A stretch of 19,336 bases of DNA, taken from DATKKM01 sp036741795 (lineage in GTDB: Bacteria; Chloroflexota; Dehalococcoidia; SM23-28-2; RBG-16-64-32). Below are positions 7,219 to 17,567 of the stretch, one piece after another. Positions within the stretch are counted from its first letter, which is position 1. The number at the start of each line of letters is the position of its first letter. Both the position numbers and the translations under genes were made by a program. The notes under the pieces are model-generated. The model ran no database searches, was not told the DNA's origin, and was given only the letters and a program-made list of their open reading frames with translations. The stretch covers positions 1-19,336 of the forward strand of contig DAINRO010000049.1 of assembly GCA_036741795.1 (NCBI GenBank). The letters are read 5' to 3'.

Positions 7219-7579
7219 CGTCTTCCTCCTCCTGATTTCCGTTGACGATCCTGAGGAGCGCCTCAATGGGGAACGGCTTGGGCAGGTAGGCGAGGGGCTT
7301 GAACTCCTCGAGTCGGTCCGGGCTCACGCGAACCGCGGAGACGATGACGGTTGGGAGTTCCTGGCCGCGGTTGCGGAGGGTGCGAAGGAGCTCCCAACCA
7401 CTTTGTCCGGGAAGATTGATGTCGAGTAGGACGAGCTCGGGGCCGTTCTCTAACTGCCCGAGTCCTTCCTCCACCGATGCTGCTTCGAGCGCCTCAACGC
7501 CGTGAGCCGAGAGGTTGCGCACGATGATCTTGCGCAGGACCTCCTCGTCCTCGATCACCAGGACCTTCTTGTAAGCCAC
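7211..7579 (-). CDS. Single-domain (CheY-like) response regulator
   Basis: This 122-residue protein is a receiver domain only, without an output domain. Visible are the acidic pocket (ED at 10-11), phosphoacceptor Asp53 in LLDINLPG, the switch residue in VIVSA, and Lys in LPKPF. The start is GTG 7579 with GGAAG about 8 bases upstream. It follows kdpE by 75 bases. It shares the unusual heptapeptide RNLSAHG with the KdpE receiver, hinting that it arose by duplication. It may serve as a phosphate sink or as an intermediate for the kinase at 8353-9927. Its stop region contains the ribosome site and start of the next small gene. Confidence 0.93.
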   Translation of the reverse strand: MAYKKVLVIEDEEVLRKIIVRNLSAHGVEALEAASVEEGLGQLENGPELVLLDINLPGQSGWELLRTLRNRGQELPTVIVSAVRVSPDRLEEFKPLAYLPKPFPIEALLRIVNGNQEEEDGA

Positions 7580-7602
7580 GCCCCGATCTTCCGGCGCGCA
7601 CG

Positions 7603-7652
7603 CTCAACAGCGACTAAACGAATCGACCAGGTCTGCTCAACGGCGCCTAAAT
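7603..7652. repeat. Direct repeat of 18 bp, two copies, between kdpE and the downstream regulator
   Basis: Two copies at 7603-7620 and 7635-7652 match at 15 of 18 positions with a 32-bp period. On the minus strand the shared form is TTTAGNCGCNGTTGAGC. They occupy almost all of the 75-bp gap between kdpE and the single-domain regulator, the largest gap inside the cluster. OmpR-type regulators such as KdpE bind direct repeats, so this could be an operator for an internal kdp promoter. No clear -35/-10 pair is visible. Confidence 0.55.
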
Positions 7653-7654
7653 AC

Positions 7655-8356
7655 TCAGGCGCGGCTGTCGTTCAGCCGGTATCCCACGCCGGGCTCGGTA
7701 ATGATGTGCGCGGGGCGCTGAGTGTCAGCCTCGATCTTCTTGCGAAGGCGACCGACATAGACGTGGAGGTAGTGAGCTTCGGAGCCGTAGTCGGGACCCC
7801 AGACCTCCTGGAGGAGCATGCGATCGGTGAGGACGCGGCCGGGCTTCCTGACAAGGGCGCGGAGGAGGTCGTACTCGGTTGGCGTCAGGCGGATCTCCTC
7901 GCCACGGACGGTGACTCGCCGCCGCTCGAGGTCTACCTCCAGGTCTCCGCTCTTGAAGACGGCCTCCGCGCCAGCAGCCGGGTGGGCGGCGTGGCGCAGG
8001 GCGACGCGGATACGGGCGAGGAGTTCGTCGACGCCGAAGGGCTTGGTGAGGTAGTCATCGGCGCCGAGGTCCAGGGCGCGCACCTTCTCCCCCTCGGCCT
8101 CGCGGACGGAGAGGACGATGATGGGGGTGCTGCTGGAGGCGCGAATCTGTTCGATCACCGAGATCCCGTCCATGTCCGGGAGACCAAGATCAAGAAGGAT
8201 GAGGTCTGGATGATGGGCGGCGCAGGCATCGAGACCCTCGGCACCGGTGGCAGCGGTGGTGACGGCGAAGCCGTGGGCCGAAAGGTTGCGCCGGACAGCG
8301 GTGGCGATCCCGGGTTCGTCATCGATCACAAGCACGCGGGCTCCGGCGGCTGTCAT
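7655..8356 (-). CDS. kdpE: Response regulator KdpE (OmpR/PhoB type)
   Basis: This 233-residue protein has a receiver domain (1-120) with acidic residues D12-E14, phosphoacceptor Asp56 (LLDLGLPDMDG) and the LTKPFG lysine. A winged-helix DNA-binding domain (about 135-230) contains LTPTEYDLLRALVRKPGRV, YVGRLRKKIE and the closing PGVGYRL. The sequence matches the KdpE branch well. Its ATG overlaps the kinase stop (ATGA), and AAGGAG lies 8 bases upstream within the kinase gene. Phosphorylated KdpE activates kdpFABC transcription under K+ limitation or osmotic upshift. The targets here are presumably its own downstream cluster. Confidence 0.96.
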   Translation of the reverse strand: MTAAGARVLVIDDEPGIATAVRRNLSAHGFAVTTAATGAEGLDACAAHHPDLILLDLGLPDMDGISVIEQIRASSSTPIIVLSVREAEGEKVRALDLGADDYLTKPFGVDELLARIRVALRHAAHPAAGAEAVFKSGDLEVDLERRRVTVRGEEIRLTPTEYDLLRALVRKPGRVLTDRMLLQEVWGPDYGSEAHYLHVYVGRLRKKIEADTQRPAHIITEPGVGYRLNDSRA

Positions 8357-9927
8357 GCCGAGCGCTCCTTCACGGGCACGGCCGGCGCCGTCGTCAGCGG
8401 TAGGCTGAAGGTGAAGGATGCGCCGCCATCCGGCCTGTTGCGGGCGCTGATCTGGCCGCCGTGCGCTTCGACGAGGCCCCGGGCGACAGCGAGGCCAAGG
8501 CCCGAGCCCTGGGGTTTGGCGCCAGGCGCCCGATAGAAGGCATCGAAGAGGCGCGGCAAGGAGTCGGGCGGGATCCCGGGACCGTCGTCCGCGATTTCGA
8601 CTTCGATGGTTCCGTTGATCTGTCGCGCGATGATGGAGACCGGCGTGCCGGCAGGCGTGTATTTAATCGCGTTCTCAACGAGGTTCGTGAGCACCTGGTC
8701 GATCTCCACGTAGTCGAACTCGACCGGCGGCAAGCCGGGCGGGATATCGACGGTGAGCGGGTGCGACGAGGTGTAGAACCGCAAGCGGCCGACAACTTCG
8801 TTGACCAGCGAGCCGAGGTCGTACCAACCTTTCTCCGGCTTGAGGTTGCCCGCCTCGATGCGCGAAAGGTTTAGGAGGTTACCCACCAGGCGGTTCAGCC
8901 GCTCGGCTTCCGACTCAATGGCCTCGAGGAAGTCTCGGCGCTCTTCGTCCGTCCATTGCACCTCGTCCTGGAGGAGGCTCCCGGCGGAGGCGATGATCGA
9001 CGAGAGGGGGGTCCGGAGGTCATGAGAAACGGCATTCATCAGCGCGGTTCGCAGCTCGTCGGTCCGGCGCAGGACTTCCGCCTCATTCGCTTCCCGCTGC
9101 AGGCGCAAGCGCTCGAAGGTGCGTCCGAGCTGTTCAGCGACGACGGAGAGGAGCCTGTCCTCCTCCCGCGTGAAAGCAGGCGCGCCAACGTCTGAGACAA
9201 GAACGATGGCGCCGACCTCTTCGCCGCCCAGAACGATGGGGACCCGGCGGGCGCGATCGCTACCGGGCGCTGTGCGGCGCGTCGGCGGTATCACCTTGAT
9301 CCACCTGCCCGTCTCGCCGCGGGTGGCAGCGGTCGGTTCGGCGCCGCGGGCCAGGAGCGCACCGCTAAGCTGAAGGGCGTCGCGCGCGAGGCGCAGACTC
9401 TCCGGGTCGCCGGCGTCCGCCTGAGCACGGATGGCGTGATCGCGGCCGAAACTAATCATCACCGCAGACTGGTCAAGCTCCACCCGCAGCCGCTCCGCGA
9501 CGGCTGTGAGCGCGCGCTGCAGCTCCGGCTCGCCCATCAGGCGCACGACATCGTAGAGGACCACGGCCTCGCGCTCGCGGCGCTCGGCTTCGCGAGCGCG
9601 GTCGCGCAGGGCCGCGGCGAGACGGCCGGTGACGATGCCCGTTGCGAGGAGCAGGAGAAGACTCAGTAGTTCCTCCTCGTCGGCTACGCTAAATGTGTAT
9701 CGAGGCTCGATGAAGAAGAAGTTGAAGGCGAGGAAGGCCGCGATCGAGGCAGCGATGGCAGGCCCCATGCCGTACATCACCGCCGCGCCGAGCACGGCAA
9801 AGAGGTACAGCATCCCCACGTTGGCGACATCCACCTCCACTCGCACAAGGGCGATCGCGCCAGTTGCGAGCGCCACAAGGGCCAGAGCTACACCGTAGCC
9901 AGCAAATGGGCGGATGCGGTCGATCAT
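8353..9927 (-). CDS. kdpD: KdpD-type sensor histidine kinase, transmembrane and kinase half only
   Basis: This 524-residue protein begins directly with the KdpD membrane domain (DUF4118). It has four hydrophobic segments at about 10-30, 37-54, 56-74 and 88-105, with the typical FNFFFIEPRYTFSV loop. A coiled region and a GAF-like domain (about 120-275) follow. The HisKA domain has phosphoacceptor His302 (SHDLRTPLSS). The HATPase domain has the N box (ENAIKY, 418-423), G1 (DDGPGIP, 447-453) and G2 (GSGLGLA, 474-480). It lacks the N-terminal KdpD/USP half, encoded separately at 1022-2176. The start is ATG 9927, with no strong ribosome site. It is the first gene of the cluster and shares a 4-bp overlap with kdpE. 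Confidence 0.95.
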   Translation of the reverse strand: MIDRIRPFAGYGVALALVALATGAIALVRVEVDVANVGMLYLFAVLGAAVMYGMGPAIAASIAAFLAFNFFFIEPRYTFSVADEEELLSLLLLLATGIVTGRLAAALRDRAREAERREREAVVLYDVVRLMGEPELQRALTAVAERLRVELDQSAVMISFGRDHAIRAQADAGDPESLRLARDALQLSGALLARGAEPTAATRGETGRWIKVIPPTRRTAPGSDRARRVPIVLGGEEVGAIVLVSDVGAPAFTREEDRLLSVVAEQLGRTFERLRLQREANEAEVLRRTDELRTALMNAVSHDLRTPLSSIIASAGSLLQDEVQWTDEERRDFLEAIESEAERLNRLVGNLLNLSRIEAGNLKPEKGWYDLGSLVNEVVGRLRFYTSSHPLTVDIPPGLPPVEFDYVEIDQVLTNLVENAIKYTPAGTPVSIIARQINGTIEVEIADDGPGIPPDSLPRLFDAFYRAPGAKPQGSGLGLAVARGLVEAHGGQISARNRPDGGASFTFSLPLTTAPAVPVKERSA

Positions 9928-10098
9928 GAGCCTGAGTTTACTCTCGCAGTCACGCTGCAGGGATCCAGCAACTCGCGCACACCGGGCGATGGCGATACAT
10001 CATCTGAGTGTTGCCAAGCCCCTACGACGAACCAACCCCTATGCTTGCGGCGCTTCCCGATTTGCGCCGTCTATCACGAACGGCAACTTCCATAGTTA
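9928..10098. other. Divergent intergenic region between the kdp cluster and gltBD
   Basis: No gene is supported here. It must hold the promoter of the kinase-kdpE-kdp transcript (minus strand) and upstream control sequences of gltBD. On the minus strand I found no convincing -35/-10 pair; TTGGCA near 10008-10013 is a possible -35 without a good partner. No copy of the direct repeat seen at 7603-7652 was recognised. Confidence 0.5.
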
Positions 10099-10127
10099 TG
10101 GACATATTTTTCGCACGTGGATATACT
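10099..10127 (+). promoter_or_regulatory. Sigma70-type promoter of the gltB leader and gltBD
   Basis: TGGACA (10099-10104) and TATACT (10122-10127) each match the consensus at 5 of 6 positions and are separated by exactly 17 bases. Transcription would begin near 10134, about 40 bases before the leader ORF and 180 bases before gltB. This is the best promoter in the window, in an AT-richer patch than the surroundings. Confidence 0.75.
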
Positions 10128-10174
10128 GCACGTACTTCCATCGCGAGGGCGCGGGGAAAGAGAGAACCACTGTC

Positions 10175-10291
10175 ATGCAAACAGCAAAGGCGAACGGACC
10201 GGCCGACAGCGTAACGGGTGCTGCCGTCGCGGCCGGGTCCCGCCAGAAGCGCCCCGCTAAGAAGGGCACCGACGTGCCCTCCGCATCGTAA
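10175..10291 (+). CDS. Possible 38-residue leader peptide upstream of gltB
   Basis: A short frame from ATG 10175 to TAA 10291 lies between the promoter and gltB. It is preceded by a purine-rich GGGGAAAGAGAG about 10 bases upstream and ends 23 bases before gltB. The peptide is basic and Ala/Lys-rich (MQTAKANGPA..., ending KKGTDVPSAS), without a membrane segment. It has no run of Glu or Gln codons such as classical attenuation would use. It could be a leader whose translation tunes gltB, a small independent protein, or a chance frame. Confidence 0.4.
   Translation: MQTAKANGPADSVTGAAVAAGSRQKRPAKKGTDVPSAS
10263..10280 (+). promoter_or_regulatory. Perfect hairpin in the gltB leader
   Basis: AGGGCAC-CGAC-GTGCCCT forms a perfect 7-bp stem with a 4-base loop at the end of the leader ORF, 34 bases before the gltB start and just before its ribosome site (AGGAGA). 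No U-run follows, so it is not an intrinsic terminator. It could modulate gltB translation or mRNA stability. Hairpins of this size also arise by chance in GC-rich DNA. Confidence 0.35.
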
Positions 10292-10314
10292 CCCCCAGGG
10301 ACAGGAGACCGACG

Positions 10315-13300
10315 ATGGCCCGACGTAAATCTGCACCTATTTCGCATACACCCATCGAATCTAACCCCAACGTAGGGGCTCAACCCAAGGCGCCCCCCGC
10401 CCAGGGGCTCTACGACCCCTTCCACGAGCACGACTCCTGCGGGACGGGGTTCATTGTCCAGATGAAGGGTGTGCGTTCGCACAAGATCGTCGAGGACGGG
10501 CTTACGGCGCTGGAGCACCTGAACCATCGTGGTGCCTGCGGGTGCGAGGTAAACACGGGCGACGGCGCCGGCGTCCTGATCCAGGTGCCCCACGACTTCC
10601 TCGCCCACAACTGTGCGCACGAGGGCATTCGCCTTCCAGAGGCCGGGCATTACGGCGTCGGGCTCTTCTTCGGGTCACAGGACGACAAGGCCACCCACGA
10701 CGCGATGAATCTCTTCCGCCTGCTCGTGGACGAGGAAGGCCAGCACCTGCTGGGCTGGCGCGAGGTGCCGACGAACAACGAGGCGCTGGGCCACACCGCG
10801 AAGCTAGCCGAGCCGAAGATGTACCACTCCTTCGTCGGATCGGGCACAACCGGGCCGGACTTCGACCAGGACACGTTCGAGCGCAAGCTCTACGTCATCC
10901 GTAAGCGCTTCGAGCACGCCCTTCACCGATTTGGTATCCACGATGCGGAGGCGATGTACTTCGCCTCCCTCTCCTCGAAGACCCTCGTATATAAGGGGAT
11001 GCTGATGGCGACCCAGGTGCGGGACTACTTCCCGGACCTGCAGGACAGGCGCCTCACCAGCGCGCTCTGCATGTTCCATTCTCGGTTCAGCACGAACACC
11101 TTCCCCAGCTGGAAACTGGCTCACCCCTACCGGATGATCAGCCACAACGGCGAGATCAACACACTACGGGGCAATATCAACTGGATGCGGGCTCGCGAGG
11201 CTTTGTTCGAGAGCGACATCATCCCGGACATCCAGCGGATCGTCCCGGTAATAGATGACAAAGGCAGCGACACGGCCTGTTTCGACAATGCGCTGGAGTT
11301 GCTGTACATGGCCGGCCGGCCGGTGGAGCAGGCGGTCCAGATGATGATCCCGGAACCGTGGGATGGCCACGAGAGCATGCCCCAGGAAAAGAAGGACTAC
11401 TACCGTTACCACGCCTGCCTGATGGAGCCGTGGGACGGCCCTGCCTCCATCACCTTCACCGACGGCCGCGTCATCGGCGCCGTCCTCGATCGCAACGGGT
11501 TGCGCCCCAGCCGCTACTACGTGACCAAGGACGATTTCGTGATCATGGCCTCGGAAGTCGGCGTGCTACCGGTCGAGCCTTCGAACGTGGCGCACAAGGG
11601 TCGTCTCCAGCCAGGCCGCATGTTCCTGGTGAACATGGAGGAAGGCCGGATCGTTGACGACGCCGAACTGAAGCACAAGATATCGAGCGAGAAGCCGTAT
11701 GGCGAGTGGCTGGCGGCGAACATCAAGACGATCGATGACCTGCCAGAGGCGGAAGAGGCGGGGCGGCTGGAGGGCGATGAACTGAACCGGCAGCAGATGG
11801 CCTTCGGGTACACGGTCGAGGACCTCAAGTACATCCTCGGCCCGATGGCGCGCCGTGGCGAGGAGGCGGTGGGGTCGATGGGGACGGACACGCCCCTTGC
11901 GGTTCTGTCCGACAAGCCGCAGCTTCTATACAACTACTTCAAGCAGCTGTTCGCGCAGGTGACAAACCCGCCACTGGACGCTATCCGCGAGGAACTGGTG
12001 ACGTCGGCGAAGACGCTCATCGGACCAGAGGGTGACTTGCTCGAGCCCCAGCCATCGAATGCCCGGATGATAGAGGCGAAGACGCCGTTCCTGGATAACG
12101 AAGGGCTGGCGCGGCTGCGGGCCTTGGACGACGGTTGGCTGCGGACCACGACGATCTCCCTGCTCTATCCAGCAAGCGACGGGCCCAAGGGGCTGGAGGG
12201 GGCAATCGATCGCTTGTGCCAGGAAGTGGACGGGGCGATCGATGAGGGGTTCTCGATCCATATCCTGTCGGACCGCGGCGTCGACCAGGACAACGCTGCT
12301 ATTCCGGCACTGCTCGCGACGGCTGCCCTCAATAACCACCTGGTGCGCGAGCGGAAGCGGACACGTGTTGGTCTCATCCTCGAGACGGCTGAGGCCCGAG
12401 AAGGTCATCACATGGCGCTACTCCTCGGCTACGGCGCTGGCGCCATCAATCCCTACCTTGCCATCGACACGCTCAAGCAGATGATCGATGAGGGGACGAT
12501 GGAGGCCGACATCTCCCACGAGGAGGCGGTGGAGCACTACCTGAAGGCGTGCAAAAAAGCCGTCATCAAAGTGATGTCAAAAATGGGCATCTCGACTGTG
12601 CAGAGCTACCGTGGCGCCCAAATCTTCGAGGCGATCGGGCTGGCCCCGGACTTCATCGACAGGTACTTCACTAACACGGCGTCGCGGATTAGCGGGGTTG
12701 GGATTGAGGAGATCGCGGTGGAGTCACTGGAGAACCACCGGCGAGCGTTCCCGGACCGGGACGGCGGACTGAAGGAGTTGAACTGGGGCGGCCAGTACCA
12801 ATGGCGGCGGGACGGCGAGTTCCACCTGTTCAATCCGGAGACCGTCTTCCGTCTGCAGCACGCGACCCGGACAGGACAGGCCGAGATATTCAAAGAATAC
12901 ACACGAATGGTAGACGAACAAGCGGAGCGCCTTTGCACGCTGCGAGGCTTATTCGAGATCAAATCCGACCGCGATCCGATCTCGATCGACGAGGTGGAGC
13001 CAGTTGAGGCGATGTTCCACCGGTTCGCGACTGGAGCGATGAGCTTTGGCTCGATCAGCGCCGAGGCCCACGAGACGCTGGCGATCGCGATGAACCGGAT
13101 CGGCGGCAAGAGCAACACGGGCGAGGGTGGCGAGGACCGTCGAAGGTTCACCCCGGACGAAAACGGCGACCGACGCCGGAGCGCGATCAAGCAGGTGGCA
13201 TCAGGCCGATTCGGCGTGACGAGTGAGTACCTCGTGAATGCCGACGAATTGCAGATCAAGATGGCGCAGGGCGCCAAGCCCGGCGAGGGCGGGCAGCTGC

Positions 13301-14971
13301 CGGGTCACAAGGTGTACCAGTGGATCGCGGATGTCCGCTACTCGACTCCGGGGGTCGGGCTCATCAGCCCGCCGCCGCACCACGACATCTACTCGATCGA
13401 GGACCTGGCGCAACTAATCCACGACCTCAAGAACAGCAACCCGCGCGCCCGGATCAACGTCAAGCTCGTGGCGGAGGTAGGAGTGGGGACGGTGGCGGCC
13501 GGAGTGGCCAAGGCGAAGTCGGACGTGGTGCTGATCAGCGGCCACGACGGAGGCACCGGCGCGAGCCCGCTTACCTCGATCAAGCACGCCGGTGTCCCGT
13601 GGGAGCTGGGGCTGGCGGAAACGCAGCAAACATTGGTCCTGAACAACCTGCGCGACCGTATCGTCGTCCAGACGGACGGGCAGATGAAGACGGGCCGCGA
13701 CGTAGTGATCGGCGCGCTGCTCGGCGCCGAGGAGTATGGCTTCGCGACGGCGCCGCTGGTGGTCATGGGCTGCATCATGATGCGCGTCTGTCACCTGGAC
13801 ACGTGCCCGGTTGGGATCGCGACGCAGAACCCGGCGCTTCGGGAGAAGTTCGAGGGACAGGCGGACCACGTCGTCAGCTTCTTCCGGTTCATCGCGGAGG
13901 AGATCCGCGAGTACCTGGCGGCGATGGGATACCGGAGCATCGACGAGGTGGTGGGCCGGAGTGATCTGCTGGACACGCGGCGGGCGATCAATCACTACAA
14001 GGCTCAGGGCGTGGACTTCTCCGCGATCTTCTATCGGCCCGAGGTTGGGTCGGAAGTCGCGACGCGCCGGATCGTCGAACAGGACCACGGGCTGGACAAG
14101 GCCCTGGATCAGGAGATCCTGCTAAAGGTTGCACCGGCCCTGGAGAAGGGGAAGCCGGTCAAGTTCGAGATGCCGATTCGCAACGTGAACCGGACGGTGG
14201 GGACGATTACGGGCAGCGAACTGACCCGCAAGTACGGTTTCGACGGCCTTCCCGACGACACCATCCACATCAAGTTCGCCGGCTCTGCGGGGCAGAGCTT
14301 CGGCGCGTTCGTGCCCCGCGGAATGACCCTGGAGCTGGAGGGCGACGCGAACGACTACTGCGGCAAGGGACTCTCCGGCGGTCGAATCGTCGTCTACCCG
14401 CCGAAAGACTCAACCTTCGTGCCGGAGGAGAACATTCTCATCGGAAACGTCGTCCTTTACGGCGCCACCGGCGGCAGTCTGTTCGCCCGCGGAGTGGCCG
14501 GTGAGCGGTTCTGCGTCCGCAATTCGGGGGCGATGGCAGTAGTCGAGGGCGTAGGCGACCACGGCTGCGAGTACATGACCGGCGGCCGCGCAGTCATCAT
14601 CGGCAAAACCGGACGCAACTTCGCGGCGGGGATGAGCGGCGGGATCGCGTTTGTCTATGACGAAGACGGCGACTTCGATGTTCGATGTAATAAGGAGATG
14701 GTGGACCTGGAAAAGCTGGACGACGCCGAGGACGTCGATCTCGTCCGCGGCCTCCTCGAGCGGCACCGCGAGTACACTGGCAGCAGCGTGGCAGAACGCC
14801 TGCTCAAGGATTGGAAGGCAGCGACGACGAAGTTCGTCAAGGTGATGCCGCGGGACTACAAGCGGGTGCTGCTGGAGCAGGTGGCGGCAACGAAGGAAAT
14901 GAAGGCGGGCGCCGCGGCGGGAAACGGAAGCAAGGCCAACGGCGCAGGTTCGAAGAAGAAGGCGGCGGCGA

Positions 14972-14979
<8 letters not shown>
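10315..14979 (+). CDS. gltB: Glutamate synthase (NADPH) large subunit
   Basis: GltB hydrolyses glutamine, channels the ammonia, and makes glutamate from 2-oxoglutarate, the second step of the GS-GOGAT nitrogen assimilation pathway. The 1554-residue protein has a class II glutamine amidotransferase domain whose nucleophile Cys42 (DSCGTGF) would become N-terminal after removal of a 41-residue propeptide. A central domain and an FMN-binding synthase domain follow (IKQVASGRFGV, SGHDGGTGASP). The 3Fe-4S ligands C1153, C1159 and C1164 show the CX5CX4C pattern. A GXGXG beta-helix domain spans about 1310-1480. The tail is Lys/Ala/Gly-rich. The start ATG has AGGAGA 7 bases upstream. Length is normal, slightly above E. 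coli. The frame overlaps gltD by 8 bases, and no defects were seen. Confidence 0.98.
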
Positions 14980-16408
<1,429 letters not shown>

Positions 16409-16409
16409 G

Positions 16410-17171
16410 GGGGCAGGCGTCGGCGTCGGGAAGTACGCCGTCTCGCGCGGGGCGGAATCCAACGACCACCTCGAATACTTCCTCGGCGTACCGCGGTTGT
16501 GGAGCTATGGTCGAAACACATTCTCCCTCCACTGGGGGCGGGTCAGTCCGCGTCCACCAGCGCGAGCCTCTGTTGTGGCGACTCACGAGTGTAGAGGGAA
16601 ACTCTTTGGCATCGTGCGGAAGGTCGAACGAGCCATCAGAGCCAAAAGGCGACTACTGGGCCGCACCGTCCCACCACCCGGGTATTCCGCATTCGCCCGG
16701 GTCGATGGCGCCATCTCCGTCGGTGTCCTCGTAAGCCACGCCGATGACCTGTGGTGCGATCTGCAAAGGTTCGGGTACGGCGAGTCCGAGTTCGATCCGT
16801 TCCAGATCTCTGCCGTTGAGGCTAACGGGCTGGCCGCCCCATTCGGCATTGGTTGTTATGGGCCAGAACGACCCAGCTGGCGCATCCATAGAAAGCGTGT
16901 ACGTTCCGGAAGGCACGTCCTCTAACGTAAAGCCTTCAGTCCGCGCTGCGGGCTGGGTCAGCGTGCGGTCCTTGCTGCGCAGCACCAAGGTCTGACCAAG
17001 CGGAGGTAGGCCATCGCAGTCGTCCCGGATGCCGTTGCGGTTGTGGTCCAGGAAGACAACCCCGGAGACGCTTGCTGGTAGTGGGGAATCCGAAGATCCA
17101 CAGGCCAGGGCGAGATGCAGAACTGAAGTCAGAAGTGCTACGGTCGCCAGTTTCCCATCTCCGGCTCCATT
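16410..17171 (-). pseudogene. Lipoprotein with two SdrD-B-like Ca-loop domains, interrupted by TAG and lacking a start
   Basis: Read as one minus-strand frame, this encodes a lipoprotein signal (KLATVALLTSVLHLALAC, lipobox LALA-Cys with the Cys codon at 17100-17102). Domain 1 has the loop FLDHNRNGIRDD and a GFTLEDVPSGTYTLSM core. Domain 2 has the loop YEDTDGDGAIDPGECG. Both resemble SdrD-B-like, Ca-binding repeats. An in-frame TAG at 16653-16655 falls within domain 2. The same frame stays open beyond it, and the following sequence still resembles the rest of domain 1 (GSRWWTRT against GSFWPITT; VFEVVVGFRP against LERIELGLAV). No ATG, GTG or TTG precedes the signal in frame; ATG at 17158 would fit if one base were restored (MGKLATVALL). 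The 3' end is unclear, since the frame continues antisense into gltD to 16287. It is probably a decayed gene. Confidence 0.65.
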
Positions 17172-17316
17172 TTAGGCGACTTGAGCGAGGCGTTTGTTAT
17201 GTCTCTGTTATGCGAGAGAAGGATTGGTTGATCCCTGCCCGAACCCCTCAGGCGTAGCCTTGTTCGAGGTCGTCAGAAGAATAGTAGTGGATCGATTTGA
17301 GAAAAATGCGTATCTG

Positions 17317-17467
17317 ATGAGACTTCGGCAACTAGCACTTCCCGCGTTGCTGTTCGCCGCCTGTGCGACGCAGGGCTTCACATTATCTTCCGAGGACATC
17401 TCGGGTGGAGTTGGATTTGGTGAAGCCGAGGGTGGGGCGACGCAATTGCTGGACCCGGAAGAAGTCC
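17317..17467 (+). CDS. N-terminal fragment of a probable lipoprotein, cut by the assembly gap
   Basis: From ATG 17317 the frame encodes MRLRQLALPALLFAACATQG, a short basic start, a hydrophobic core and a lipobox-like LFAAC. An acidic, glycine-rich stretch (SSEDISGGVGFGEAEGG) follows up to the run of N. It is divergent from the lipoprotein pseudogene on the other strand. The ribosome site is weak. It may be joined through the gap to the open frame at 17568-17888, but the true gap length is unknown, so this cannot be decided. Confidence 0.5.
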
Positions 17468-17567
17468 NNNNNNNNNNNNNNNNNNNNNNNNNNNNNNNNN
17501 NNNNNNNNNNNNNNNNNNNNNNNNNNNNNNNNNNNNNNNNNNNNNNNNNNNNNNNNNNNNNNNNNNN
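17468..17567. other. Assembly gap of 100 N
   Basis: Exactly 100 undetermined bases, the usual placeholder for a scaffold join of unknown length. Distances and reading frames across it are not meaningful. Repetitive sequence such as that at 18365-19336 often causes such breaks. Confidence 0.99.

Noticed and set aside
7145..7429. 94-codon plus-strand frame with GGAGGTGG at its start
   Set aside because: It is antisense to the response regulator and the small membrane-peptide gene. No domain is recognisable, and the purine run is incidental.
7502..8536. 344-codon plus-strand open frame
   Set aside because: Antisense to kdpE and the kinase end. It reflects their codon bias.
16409..16445. Possible terminator after gltD (GGCGT...ACGCC)
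   Set aside because: The stem is only 5 bp with an 8-base loop and has no T-run.
16653..16655. TAG as pyrrolysine or another recoded residue
   Set aside because: No recoding machinery or downstream element is visible, and the same gene lacks a start codon, so pseudogenisation or sequence error is more likely.
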